Made by a program: the position numbers and the translations under genes. From Marinomonas balearica (lineage in GTDB: Bacteria; Pseudomonadota; Gammaproteobacteria; Pseudomonadales; Marinomonadaceae), in the NCBI RefSeq assembly GCF_004362145.1, contig NZ_SNXC01000011.1:422438-486437 (forward strand): DNA of 64,000 bases. The letters run 5' to 3'. The notes under the pieces were generated by a model. The model did no database searches and was not told the origin of the DNA. It was given only the letters and a program-made list of their open reading frames with translations. This document shows positions 18,708-27,969 of this stretch, piece by piece; position 1 is the first letter of the stretch, and each line of letters begins with the position of its first letter.

Positions 18708-20483
18708 ATGACTGTTTTTTCTCCTACATACGTATCAGTCTCCCTCCATACTATTCAAGATATCGAAGAAGTTTTATTTTCTTATGCAATGAATCCTGTC
18801 TTCTGTTTGCAAAAAATTCGATCAGTACTTTCACGTTTATTTGAGCAAGAGCTAATTGGTGGTACTACGGCAAGCGTTCTTTTTCGTTTTACTTATCGTT
18901 ATGTCACGGCGGAGATCGAGAAAGGAAGTCGTTACAGTCCAAACGTTGTCAGTAATCTATTTGGTCAAATGGATGGCGTTAGAACGGTAATCGCTGCCAG
19001 CAGCTTTGGTCAATCTGACAGCGCGTTAAAACGTTTGAGTGGTCTTCCGTTTTGGTCGAATACTCTGTTGGTTTCTACAAACAGAGAAAAAGCTTCGTTT
19101 AGTGCGAAACTCGAAGGGGGGATTGAGCAACTTATTGAAGTGTTACCAGCGCTCGTCTCTCTTGGCAGTTTGAGGCTCGATGTCGAGGATGATGTTTATC
19201 TCATGTTAGAAACAACGCAGCCACTAAGTTGGCTGTCGACTCGCTTTTCTCACTTTGAGTGGTTTAGTAGGAAGAATGATTTGATGGATCATTCAAGTAA
19301 AGCCTGCTTTCAAGAAGGTTTGAGGTCTTTTCTACGCGATTCGCCCAATGTTACCCTTGTACGACAAGGGCAGCTTTCGAAGTATGAGTTACGCCGTCTC
19401 GAATCTTCTCTTCAAGGTGTTGTATCAAGACAATATGTGAAAGCCTCGGACTGCCGATTTAATGATAATTGTCTCACTCCAGATTATTTAGTACCAATAT
19501 TTGAAATGGAAGAAAGAGAGCTTGCTGAAGATGAGGTCTGTGATTTTCTCACCGTATCTGGCCACAGTTGCATGTATCTTAAATCTGATTCGAAATGGAC
19601 GCCTGAATTATTAGGGCGACAATCCTGCGTTGTAGAGGTGGTAATCGTTGAAATTGGAGACCATCAATTTGCATTTCCCAAAACGTCTCTATCGAATGCC
19701 TCAGATGAACAAGCGATATATGAATTAAGCTTTTCTAATTCAGACGGTTGGCACGTACGTGAAGCGCATGGCACTCTTTCCAATAATCATCGTTTAAACG
19801 CTATTAAATTAAAAGTGTTCGATAAAATCGTTTGGGTGAATTGCGATCACTTCTGGGCTGATTTTGCAATTTCTTACGATGTTCAGTCGATATCCAATCT
19901 ATATCTAAATATCTGGTCGACGGATCACTATGGTATTTTGGTTGAACCCAACTTTATTTCATTGATATTCAATCAGGATGAGCTGAATCTGCCTGATTTT
20001 GCGTTGGTAGAGTCGTCAAAATCCGTGCGTAATTCTGAAGTCCTTATGAGTAAAGGCGTGCTTGAAATGGATAAAAGGGTATATGAAATTAAACGAGGAC
20101 AGTATATTTCAAGTCCCAGTGAGGCAGTTGTTGATGTCGTTTCGGCACACGCTTTATCGATGTTTAAAGACAGTGCTCGATGGTTTGATCAATTGATACC
20201 CTTAGTGAATGTATTAGGAAATACGGAAAAACAATCTGATTTAGTCGTGATATTTCGAAACCAAGGCGGTTTTTTGTATGGAATTCGTGTGTTAAACGAA
20301 GTTCATACAGAAGAAGTGCAGCCAACTATTACTTTAAAGTGTGAGCTTTTGTATGATAATGGCTATCAAATGAAGCTTGGGGCGCTGAGTGACTTTACGT
20401 ATTTTGATTGGGAAGCTATATCCAATATGGCTCAAAATTTGATCCATATGATGTCTGAGGATTGTCTAAAAAATGGCTGCTGA
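18708..20483 (+). CDS. Unrecognised flagellar-locus protein with CheW/CheA-P5-like segments
   Basis: 591 residues, soluble, no signal peptide or membrane span. I do not recognise the family. In the second half, EVVIVEIGDHQFAFPKTSL (from about residue 311) resembles the first strands of the CheA regulatory domain in this window (MVTLGDQAFAFPLVSV). LIPLVNVLGNTEKQSDLVVIF and GGFLYGIRVLNEVHTEEVQP (about 504-545) resemble the last strands of a CheW fold (VVVIQVGMTEVGFVVDQLVG). The material between is longer than in CheW, and I see no kinase motifs in the N-terminal half. It sits between fliJ and an overlapping membrane-protein gene, upstream of STAS and PP2C genes. Possible scaffold or degenerate CheA relative; function unknown. 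Confidence 0.6.
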   Translation: MTVFSPTYVSVSLHTIQDIEEVLFSYAMNPVFCLQKIRSVLSRLFEQELIGGTTASVLFRFTYRYVTAEIEKGSRYSPNVVSNLFGQMDGVRTVIAASSFGQSDSALKRLSGLPFWSNTLLVSTNREKASFSAKLEGGIEQLIEVLPALVSLGSLRLDVEDDVYLMLETTQPLSWLSTRFSHFEWFSRKNDLMDHSSKACFQEGLRSFLRDSPNVTLVRQGQLSKYELRRLESSLQGVVSRQYVKASDCRFNDNCLTPDYLVPIFEMEERELAEDEVCDFLTVSGHSCMYLKSDSKWTPELLGRQSCVVEVVIVEIGDHQFAFPKTSLSNASDEQAIYELSFSNSDGWHVREAHGTLSNNHRLNAIKLKVFDKIVWVNCDHFWADFAISYDVQSISNLYLNIWSTDHYGILVEPNFISLIFNQDELNLPDFALVESSKSVRNSEVLMSKGVLEMDKRVYEIKRGQYISSPSEAVVDVVSAHALSMFKDSARWFDQLIPLVNVLGNTEKQSDLVVIFRNQGGFLYGIRVLNEVHTEEVQPTITLKCELLYDNGYQMKLGALSDFTYFDWEAISNMAQNLIHMMSEDCLKNGC

Positions 20484-22326
20484 AAGTAACGTCCAAATTC
20501 CTACAATAAAAATGTCAGATTTCATAATTCGGCATAGTTTGATTATTACTTTGCTGATGTTTTGTTCATTTGGCTTAGGCTATAAATACATTAACGAAGC
20601 GTGGAAATTACATGTTAACGATGCCGCATATTATATTAATGTAGAGACGCGAATTATCGAATTGAAAGCTCGAATGTTAATGCAAGCTCAATTCGAGGAT
20701 GAGGAGGAGTTTACTAACTTCTCTTTAACAACAAAGCTCAATGTTGATGGTATTGTTTCTAGTCTGTCTGACGAAGGCATTAGCACAATTAAGCTCGAAA
20801 ATATTTATCCGATTGGCTTAGATGAATACAAAGACAAAGCATTACTGAAAAGTAGAATAAACAGAAACCTATCACTTCTTGAGGATCAAAGGTTTGTCGT
20901 TGATAGTGCTCGATTAGCTTCTGAGTTGATATGGTGGAAATACGGAGATCAAAAGTGGTTGATCTCTTTTTGTGTGCTTGTCATATTTTCGCTGCTGTAT
21001 TTTGTGTTTTTTATCGTTCAGGTTCAACGAAAGATTGGAGCAGGTGTACGCTATTTACATACTGTCGTAGATAAATTGCATAACCCGAATGTCCATTCCT
21101 TAGTTCCATTTGAACGAAAAGATGAATTTTCAGAACTTGCTCGTTATGTCGAAAGTACAGTATTAAATATTCGATATGATTTGAATGATGCAAATGACGC
21201 ATCAAAAATTTTCCAACATGCATTTCACCATGCTTCCTCTCCAGTATTAATAGTGTCCCTCTCAACATCTGATATTCAATATGCAAACTTCGCATTTCAT
21301 TCTCTTTGGTCTGATTTTCATGAAGTCATGTCAAATCAGCTTCAGATCGAATGGTCGTTAGATACTTCAGAAGACGGTCGCTTCGAAAACCTGAAAGATT
21401 TAATGGATCAGCACGAGGTGCATTTAAAAATCGAACGCGGGGGCTATATTGTTCGATTTTTCAGCGATGATGATCCAGAAATCTCTAGCGATAGTTGTAT
21501 TGTAGTGTTTGAAAAACTCGATCCTGTTAATGAACTAACGGTGTTGAATGCATCTATTTCATTGATGTCTAAAGGGAACTGGGCTATTCCAATTAGAATA
21601 TTGGATCGTAGCTCGGTTTTTTATGACGCTTCTTCAAACTTGGAAAACATTAGGGCTCAAGTTCAACACGTGTTCAAAGAACTGCAAGAGAACAGTTTGA
21701 GCCCTCCTGTTTTGATTACTAAGTTACAACAAATACCAACGTTTATTCACCAAAATATAGATCACACTGAAGTGAGTAATGAGCTTGATATAAAGCAGCG
21801 TTGCTTGGAGTTGCATCGAGCGTTAGAGCATTTAGTGGACGACGTTCAAAACCTAAAGAATGGCTTTAATGCGATTTACGCAAACTTGGATTTAGATTTT
21901 GATAGTCTCTCAAGTGTCAAACAGTCAACTGAACGACTATCCATAGAAAAACTCAACGATGCTAAGTTAAGTGTTTTAGATGTTAAGCGAGCATTGCTGC
22001 CGTTACTTGAAGAGAAAGAGTCTGATTCATCATATCGCCGAAAGTTGATCGATTTGTTGCATGACATCGACCTTGTAGTTGACCAATTATCAATCGAGGA
22101 ACATGGAAGTGAGAATTCGTTTGATCAGCCTGTAGAAATCCTTAAGCTGGTAAAAGATTGCAGTCAGAGCCATGAAAACAAATTAAACGTGTTTTCTGAG
22201 CAGCTTGATCAGCTTTATAGTGAAATGAACGATTTGTTTGATGACGATGAGATAGATGAAGCTGAGGAGTTGTCAGGGTCTTATGTGGATCCTGAAAAGC
22301 GTCTAGACTCATGGGATGATTATTAA
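20473..22326 (+). CDS. Unrecognised membrane sensor-like protein with PAS-like and coiled-coil regions
   Basis: 617 residues, family not recognised. Transmembrane segment 1 at about 17-37, a periplasmic stretch of ~125 residues, transmembrane segment 2 at about 162-184, then a HAMP-like linker, a PAS-like segment starting near residue 247 (HHASSPVLIVSLSTSDIQYA and on), and a long helical, acidic C-terminal half with several predicted coiled coils. There is no HisKA, HATPase, GGDEF or receptor signalling tip. The layout is that of a sensor without an enzymatic output. Its ATG lies inside the end of the preceding CheW-like gene (11-base overlap), so the two products probably work together. A STAS gene follows 31 bases later. 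Confidence 0.6.
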   Translation: MAAESNVQIPTIKMSDFIIRHSLIITLLMFCSFGLGYKYINEAWKLHVNDAAYYINVETRIIELKARMLMQAQFEDEEEFTNFSLTTKLNVDGIVSSLSDEGISTIKLENIYPIGLDEYKDKALLKSRINRNLSLLEDQRFVVDSARLASELIWWKYGDQKWLISFCVLVIFSLLYFVFFIVQVQRKIGAGVRYLHTVVDKLHNPNVHSLVPFERKDEFSELARYVESTVLNIRYDLNDANDASKIFQHAFHHASSPVLIVSLSTSDIQYANFAFHSLWSDFHEVMSNQLQIEWSLDTSEDGRFENLKDLMDQHEVHLKIERGGYIVRFFSDDDPEISSDSCIVVFEKLDPVNELTVLNASISLMSKGNWAIPIRILDRSSVFYDASSNLENIRAQVQHVFKELQENSLSPPVLITKLQQIPTFIHQNIDHTEVSNELDIKQRCLELHRALEHLVDDVQNLKNGFNAIYANLDLDFDSLSSVKQSTERLSIEKLNDAKLSVLDVKRALLPLLEEKESDSSYRRKLIDLLHDIDLVVDQLSIEEHGSENSFDQPVEILKLVKDCSQSHENKLNVFSEQLDQLYSEMNDLFDDDEIDEAEELSGSYVDPEKRLDSWDDY

Positions 22327-22357
22327 GCATTTTGATGTCTAATGTATGGAGGCTGAA

Positions 22358-22654
22358 ATGATAAGTTGCGTTAAAAGCGATGGAGTTGCCACCATTAAGA
22401 TACAGGGCGCGTTTGATTTTAGCTGTCATAAGGCTTTTTCCGATGTGTATGAAAAAGTAAAAAGTGAGCGTGATATTCGAGTCGATTTCTCTGAAACGAC
22501 CTATTTAGACAGTTCTGCGTTAGGTATGCTGATATTGCTTCGTGATCATGCAAAAATAAAAAATGGGAGTGTTGTGCTAATTAGTCCAGATGAGACTGTG
22601 AATGATGCGTTAAAAATGGCAAACTTTGATCGACTGTTTAAGATAGAGCGATAG
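22358..22654 (+). CDS. STAS-domain anti-anti-sigma factor (HsbA-like)
   Basis: 98 residues, one STAS domain. YLDSSALGMLILL holds the phospho-acceptor serine (Ser52) in the family position. I chose ATG 22358 because GGAGG lies 5 bases before it; the upstream in-frame ATG at 22346 overlaps that ribosome site. In Pseudomonas the homologue HsbA, encoded near flagellar genes, switches partners between the anti-sigma-28 factor FlgM and a diguanylate cyclase. The neighbour gene, 2 bases on, encodes its likely phosphatase/kinase HsbR-like regulator. Confidence 0.85.
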   Translation: MISCVKSDGVATIKIQGAFDFSCHKAFSDVYEKVKSERDIRVDFSETTYLDSSALGMLILLRDHAKIKNGSVVLISPDETVNDALKMANFDRLFKIER

Positions 22655-22656
22655 CA

Positions 22657-24348
22657 ATGGATCAAACGCTTAACATTTTAATCGCTGATGATAACCCTTC
22701 CGACAGAATGCTCTTAGAGGCTATGCTGAGTCAGTTTGGTCACAATGTGATCACTGCTGTTGATGGCCAAGAAGCAGTGGAAATGTTCGACCCTAATCGC
22801 ATTCAGCTTGTGTGTCTTGATGTTAAGATGCCTAGAAAGGATGGCTGGGAAGCCGCAGTAGAAATTCAAAAAATTGCGGGTAGCTCATTCGTCGCTATTG
22901 TGTTTCTTTCGGGCGTAACAGACCCTGTCGCGTTATCCAATTGTCTTAAAGTCGGTGGTACCGATTTCATATCAAAACCCTACAGCCCTACTCTCGTCAC
23001 AGCGAAGTTAAAAGCCATTGCTCGTTTGTTGCTTTTACATAAAAAACTCTCGAAACAGCATAATGAGTTGTCGCTCTTTAGCCAAAAAATGGTTCAGGAC
23101 CAAGAAGTGGCTAAAATGGTCTATGAGCAAATTACTCGATCCAATAGTTTAAACGACCCGTGCTTAAAGACGTTGCATCGTGCAAGCCAGATATTTAATG
23201 GCGATGTGATTTTGGCTGCTTATAAGCCGAATGGGGGCATGCATCTACTTCTAGGTGATTTTACCGGACACGGGTTGTCTGCAGCTATTGGCGCATTGCC
23301 TCTAGCGGATATATTTTTTGAATGGACAGAAAAAGGCTTCTTAATGAAGCAAATATTGCCTGAAATAAATAAGCGGCTGTATTCTGTTTTACCCAGTAAT
23401 ATGTTTTGCAGCGCAGCATTTATTGATATCAATATTTATAATGAAAGTGTTGAAATTTGGAATGGTGGGTTACCAGATTTACTTTTATTTCGAGAGAACG
23501 ATAGGCTTCCGCGCCTGTTTAAATCAATGTGTTTACCGCTTGGAGTTGCAGACGAATATGAATTCGAGTGCGTGACGGACATTGTATCGTTTCGATCTTC
23601 GGATGTACTGCTCGCCTTTTCGGATGGGGTTTATGAGGCCAAGGGTGCTGGCGATCGAGTTATGTTTAACGACGCTCTTTCGCCCTTGTATGACGGGGAT
23701 GTAGAGCATGGCCGTCAATTCGAATGGCTGGAAAAAACGCTGTATGAAAAGGGGATTATAGATAATCCTCACGACGACTTATCCTGTTTGGCGATCGAGC
23801 TTAATCGTGAAAAGGGTTTTATTTCCAATCAAGCGGGTTATCTAAAACAACATACTCGAGTTCCTGCGAGCTTCTCGTTTGAGTATGCATTGGATGCTGA
23901 ATCTCTTAGATCAACAGATCCGCTGCCTTATGTGTTGCAAATTTTAACCACTGTGCCTGGTTTGAATGAGCATTCAAGTCAAATCTTTATGATTCTCTCT
24001 GAAATGTATTCCAATGCTTTAGAGCACGGTGTTTTAAAGTTGTCTTCATTCTCTAAACAAACAGTAGAAGGCTTCGAATATTACTATTCAGAAAGGAAAG
24101 AACGACTTTCAAGTCTCGACACAGGTACGGTAACAATAAAGGCGAAAGTTAATAGCACGAGCGAAAGAGGGATGTTGGAGCTTTCTGTCGAGGACAGTGG
24201 AGAAGGGTTTGATGTCAGCCAAAGTAATCAAGAATTAGAATGGATTGATACCCCCTATAGCCGAGGCATTCCTTTGTTAAAGCAACTTTGTGAGCAGGTT
24301 GAATTCTCTGAAAAAGGTAACTTTCTTAAAGTCGTTTACTCATGGTGA
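22657..24348 (+). CDS. Receiver / PP2C phosphatase / HATPase regulator (HsbR-like)
   Basis: 563 residues. Receiver at 1-125 with Asp55 in LDVKMPRKDGW; PP2C (SpoIIE/RsbU) domain at about 180-390 with LLLGDFTGHGLSAAIGALP, LAFSDGVYEA and HDDLSCLAIE; C-terminal HATPase_c anti-sigma-type kinase at about 410-563 with LSEMYSNALEHGV and VEDSGEGFD. This is the same three-domain order as Pseudomonas HsbR, which can both phosphorylate and dephosphorylate HsbA depending on receiver state. The usual HPt partner (HptB) is not encoded here; two unrecognised genes lie upstream instead. Confidence 0.9.
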   Translation: MDQTLNILIADDNPSDRMLLEAMLSQFGHNVITAVDGQEAVEMFDPNRIQLVCLDVKMPRKDGWEAAVEIQKIAGSSFVAIVFLSGVTDPVALSNCLKVGGTDFISKPYSPTLVTAKLKAIARLLLLHKKLSKQHNELSLFSQKMVQDQEVAKMVYEQITRSNSLNDPCLKTLHRASQIFNGDVILAAYKPNGGMHLLLGDFTGHGLSAAIGALPLADIFFEWTEKGFLMKQILPEINKRLYSVLPSNMFCSAAFIDINIYNESVEIWNGGLPDLLLFRENDRLPRLFKSMCLPLGVADEYEFECVTDIVSFRSSDVLLAFSDGVYEAKGAGDRVMFNDALSPLYDGDVEHGRQFEWLEKTLYEKGIIDNPHDDLSCLAIELNREKGFISNQAGYLKQHTRVPASFSFEYALDAESLRSTDPLPYVLQILTTVPGLNEHSSQIFMILSEMYSNALEHGVLKLSSFSKQTVEGFEYYYSERKERLSSLDTGTVTIKAKVNSTSERGMLELSVEDSGEGFDVSQSNQELEWIDTPYSRGIPLLKQLCEQVEFSEKGNFLKVVYSW

Positions 24349-24462
24349 ATGGCAGCATAACGAGTTCTAATTTAGACCTGTCGTATATTTCATATTTTTT
24401 TTAGTACTTTTAATAATTGGCCTTTTACTTGCTTTGTCTATAACGATTGGTTGGAGACATTT

Positions 24463-26235
24463 ATGGTAAATTCAGCGTCTATTCAAGTAAAAACTAGCCC
24501 ACTAAACCCATCTACTGGATCTTCGGTAGCCTCTTTATCGGTGAGTGAAGAATCATCTTTCGAAAAGCATTTGTCGAAATTTACTTCTGAGAAAAGTGAT
24601 AAAAACAGGGATGCTCAGTCTTCTGTGTCGGAACGGCAGGAACCAAATGAGGGTGCTGTTGACGCTCTAGAAAAGAATGTTAATGCTGCACCCGAAGAGG
24701 GGCAAAAGCCTGCTGTTGCAAGCGATCAGTTGCCTCAGGACGCTCAAACAGCGGTTGCGGACGAAGAGGTAACTGCAGAACAGGTTGAAAGTACTGACCC
24801 TGAAAGCACTGATCCTGAAAGTGCTGTTGCTGAAAGCATTGACTCTAAAAGTGCTAGCCTTGAAAAAAATAGAGTTGATGACCTCGAAGTTGAAGATTTA
24901 TCTGATGCTGCGCTTAAAGAAGTGGTTGCACAAGCAGAGAGTGTCGATGTAAATGGAAATGTCGACGATGAAAGCGGCAATGCTTTGCATGCTGATGAAA
25001 GCGATGCGGAAGAAAATGTCTCATTAGCTCAATATGCAGCTATTGATAGCGCGATTACGGACGAAAGTGAAGAACAGGCAGCTCTTCAGAATCAAGCGGT
25101 GAGCTCGGCTACCTATGAGACGGTTGTGCCGGTTACTATTTCAGGTGAAGGTCGAAAGTCCGAGGGTGTTGAGTTAAGCAGTAATTCGGAAGTTTCTAAA
25201 GGTGTTGTTCAAAATGCAACGTCTTCCGTAGGTTTGTCGCAGGATACCCAGTTAAATGGAGTAACAACATCTGTTTCCCTAGCTGAGAAGCTGTCGACTG
25301 CGGTAGCAAATAGTGCTGCCCCTTTGAAGAATAATGAGTTAGGAAATATCTCTGATGCAAGCAAAGGGCAAGAGCTTTTGCTTTCTGAAGGTGACGTCGA
25401 ATCAAGTGAGTCGGATTTAGAAAGTAATAACCTTAATTGGGTGATCAGCCAAATCAAACCGTCTAACTCAAATCAATCCAATTCTGTCAGTATGGTTTCT
25501 AATAGCGCCAACTTGACTCAGGGTGAATTGACTTTGCAGGGGCAAGAAGGAGAGCTAAGTGAAGGTGATATCATGAAGCCTTCACTAGTGGGAAGTGAGG
25601 CAGACCTGTTGTCTGATAAAGATCTGGAAGCTGGAGACCTTAAGAAAAAGGAATTGGATAGCAATTTAGCTAAATTATTTGGCGCGAACAATGAAAGTGA
25701 TCAGGCTGCAAATTTTGGCAACAATATTAACTCAGTTGCTGCTGGAAGCTCCAGCTCCAATCGTGTGCCGAGTCAAAGTGTCCCTAACTTTGTGATGAGT
25801 AATGTGCCGACATCCCCCGAATGGGCGGGAGAAATGTCTCAGAAAGTTTCAATTTTGAAAGCAGATGGAATTAAAACCGCTCATATTCATTTAGACCCAC
25901 CTGAACTCGGCAGCTTGACGGTTAAAGTTCAGGTGGATCATGACGGCAATGCTCAAGTAAGCTTCGTTGCAAGCTCTCAAATGGCGAGAGATGCTATCGA
26001 ATCTCAGCTTTCAAGGTTGAGAGAGATGTTGGCTCAGCAGGGCATGAACCTTGATAATGTGGATGTAGATGTGTCGAGTGGAGACGGTTCGCAAGCTGGT
26101 AAAGCTTCTGCTGGAGAGGGCGGACAAGGAGAAGGTTCGTCTGGTTTTGCTGAAGGGCAGGAAGAATTAGATGGTGAAGATATTCAAATGTATGATATTC
26201 ATAATGAGAAACAAGGGATTGATTATTATGCCTAA
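24463..26235 (+). CDS. fliK: Flagellar hook-length control protein FliK
   Basis: 590 residues. The C-terminal Flg_hook domain is clear (about residues 465-550: HLDPPELGSLTVKVQVDHDG, then SQLSRLREMLAQQGMNL). The long N-terminal part is acidic, Ser/Glu-rich and probably disordered, acting as the molecular ruler; it holds a short TDPES-type repeat. ATG 24463 is chosen because GGAG lies 6 bases upstream; the frame is open to a TTG at 24451 that overlaps this site. It stands apart from the minus-strand FliK-like gene at 45724-47439. Confidence 0.9.
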   Translation: MVNSASIQVKTSPLNPSTGSSVASLSVSEESSFEKHLSKFTSEKSDKNRDAQSSVSERQEPNEGAVDALEKNVNAAPEEGQKPAVASDQLPQDAQTAVADEEVTAEQVESTDPESTDPESAVAESIDSKSASLEKNRVDDLEVEDLSDAALKEVVAQAESVDVNGNVDDESGNALHADESDAEENVSLAQYAAIDSAITDESEEQAALQNQAVSSATYETVVPVTISGEGRKSEGVELSSNSEVSKGVVQNATSSVGLSQDTQLNGVTTSVSLAEKLSTAVANSAAPLKNNELGNISDASKGQELLLSEGDVESSESDLESNNLNWVISQIKPSNSNQSNSVSMVSNSANLTQGELTLQGQEGELSEGDIMKPSLVGSEADLLSDKDLEAGDLKKKELDSNLAKLFGANNESDQAANFGNNINSVAAGSSSSNRVPSQSVPNFVMSNVPTSPEWAGEMSQKVSILKADGIKTAHIHLDPPELGSLTVKVQVDHDGNAQVSFVASSQMARDAIESQLSRLREMLAQQGMNLDNVDVDVSSGDGSQAGKASAGEGGQGEGSSGFAEGQEELDGEDIQMYDIHNEKQGIDYYA

Positions 26236-26460
26236 GTTTATTTTCTAACTGGGGCAAATGGGAAGTCCGATTTATAGTGCTTTAAGCTCAACGGACTCTG
26301 TTCTTTAATTCCCTAAGTAATGTTGTGTCCTTTAAAATGACTATTTTTAGATAAACAGATGGTGATTCCTGCTATTCTTTGTAAAATAGCTTCAAAGAAG
26401 GTTTAATTGCTAGCTTAGTAATCAATTACGCTATTTTAATATACGAATGATGGGTAACGC

Positions 26461-26991
26461 ATGGCTGACGAAGAAAATTTAGACGTAAGCGCCGAAGACG
26501 GAAAGAAAGGCGGGAAGAAAAAACTCATTATTATACTCGTAGCTGTTCTGGTTCTTTTAGGGGGCGGTGGCGCGGCTGCATATTTATTTCTTTTTAGTGG
26601 TGACGAGCCGCCAGCAGAGGATGCTGCAGTTGAAGAGGTAGATGCGCAAGCTCAAGCTATTCAGACGGAAGGCCCGGCTATCTATTTAGAGTTAGATCAG
26701 CCTTTCGTCGTCGACTTTATGGTTGCTGGACGTCAACGTTATCTTCAATTGAATATGACGTTGAAATCCAGAGACCAAGTTCAAATAGATGCTGTAAAAG
26801 TCCATATGCCTTTGATTCGTAACAGTTTGGTTTTATTGTTTTCTAGTCAATCGTTTGATGAGTTACAGACTGTGGAAGGTAAGAAAGCATTGAAACAAGC
26901 TGCTTTGGAGTCTGTGAATAATATCCTTACTCAAGAGACCGGCGCGGGCGGCATGCAAGACGTGTTATTTACAAATTTTGTAATGCAGTAG
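26461..26991 (+). CDS. fliL: Flagellar basal body-associated protein FliL
   Basis: Inner-membrane protein of 176 residues that surrounds the stator and supports torque. Acidic/basic N-terminus with KKGGKKK, one transmembrane helix at about 20-44 (LIIILVAVLVLLGGGGAAAY), an acidic linker, then the periplasmic SPFH-like domain (YLELDQPFVVDF, RYLQLNMTLKSRD) ending FTNFVMQ. The 225-base gap before it probably holds the promoter for the fliL-flhB operon; it also has a loose inverted repeat, AGTCCG/CGGACT (26264-26297). Confidence 0.94.
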   Translation: MADEENLDVSAEDGKKGGKKKLIIILVAVLVLLGGGGAAAYLFLFSGDEPPAEDAAVEEVDAQAQAIQTEGPAIYLELDQPFVVDFMVAGRQRYLQLNMTLKSRDQVQIDAVKVHMPLIRNSLVLLFSSQSFDELQTVEGKKALKQAALESVNNILTQETGAGGMQDVLFTNFVMQ

Positions 26992-26997
26992 TAATGT

Positions 26998-27960
26998 ATG
27001 TCGGCACAGGATTTACTCTCTCAAGACGAAATTGATGCTCTTTTACATGGAGCAGACGAAAAGCCAGACGAAGATGATGCTGATGCGGGCGGAATAGCCT
27101 CATACGACATTACGAGTCAGGAGCGGATTGTACGTGGGCGTATGCCCACTCTTGAAATGATTAACGAGCGATTTGCTCGATATACTCGAATCAGCTTATT
27201 TAACCTTTTGCGTAGAACCGCTGATGTCTCCTCGGGCGGTTTGCAAATTATGAAATTTGGAGAGTATGTCCATACTCTTTATGTCCCAACAAGTTTGAAC
27301 CTAGTTAAGTTTCGTCCACTCAGAAGTACTGCATTGTTTATTCTTGATGCCAAATTAGTATTTAAATTGGTAGATAACTTTTTTGGTGGTGACGGACGGC
27401 ATGCGAAAATAGAAGGACGTGAATTTACACCGACTGAGATCCGGATTGTTCAGTTGATGTTGGAACAAGTGTTTGTCGACTTAACGGAAGCTTGGGCGCC
27501 AGTTTTAAAATTGGAACTTGAATACATCAGTTCTGAGGTTAACCCTGCAATGGCCAACATTGTTAGCCCGAGTGAAGTGGTTGTGGTATCAACATTTCAT
27601 ATTGAGCTAGATGGCGGTGGCGGGGAGCTTCATATTACTTTGCCTTATTCAATGATTGAGCCTGTACGAGAATTGTTGGACGCAGGTGTGCAAAGTGATG
27701 TGGACGAAAAAGATGATCGTTGGGGGAGATCCCTTCAACAAGACGTTCAAGATGTTGATGTAAAGCTTCATGTAAATGTCGCGAGTAAGAAAATATCGCT
27801 GGGTGATGTGCTTAAATTTAAGGTTGGTGATGTTATCCCAATTGAGATGCCAGAGCATGTCACAGTGCGGGCTAACAATGTCCCCACATTCAAAGGGAAA
27901 CTTGGTATGAGTAATGGCAAGTATTCCGTCCAAATGAAAGAAAGTATAAAAAAAGTTTAG
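26998..27960 (+). CDS. fliM: Flagellar motor switch protein FliM
   Basis: C-ring protein of 320 residues that receives CheY-P. The extreme N-terminus LLSQDEIDALLHG is the conserved CheY-binding peptide. A CheC-like middle domain (RMPTLEMINERFARYTRISL) and a C-terminal SpoA domain (VASKKISLGDVLKFKVGDVI) follow. Its N-terminal peptide closely matches the CheZ C-terminus and four repeats in CheA encoded in this same window. Confidence 0.97.
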   Translation: MSAQDLLSQDEIDALLHGADEKPDEDDADAGGIASYDITSQERIVRGRMPTLEMINERFARYTRISLFNLLRRTADVSSGGLQIMKFGEYVHTLYVPTSLNLVKFRPLRSTALFILDAKLVFKLVDNFFGGDGRHAKIEGREFTPTEIRIVQLMLEQVFVDLTEAWAPVLKLELEYISSEVNPAMANIVSPSEVVVVSTFHIELDGGGGELHITLPYSMIEPVRELLDAGVQSDVDEKDDRWGRSLQQDVQDVDVKLHVNVASKKISLGDVLKFKVGDVIPIEMPEHVTVRANNVPTFKGKLGMSNGKYSVQMKESIKKV

Positions 27961-27969
27961 GTAGTAGAG

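Noticed and set aside
26264-26297. AGTCCG/CGGACT inverted repeat after fliK as a terminator
   Set aside because: Only a 6-bp stem with a 22-base loop and no clean T run; mentioned with fliL but not called.
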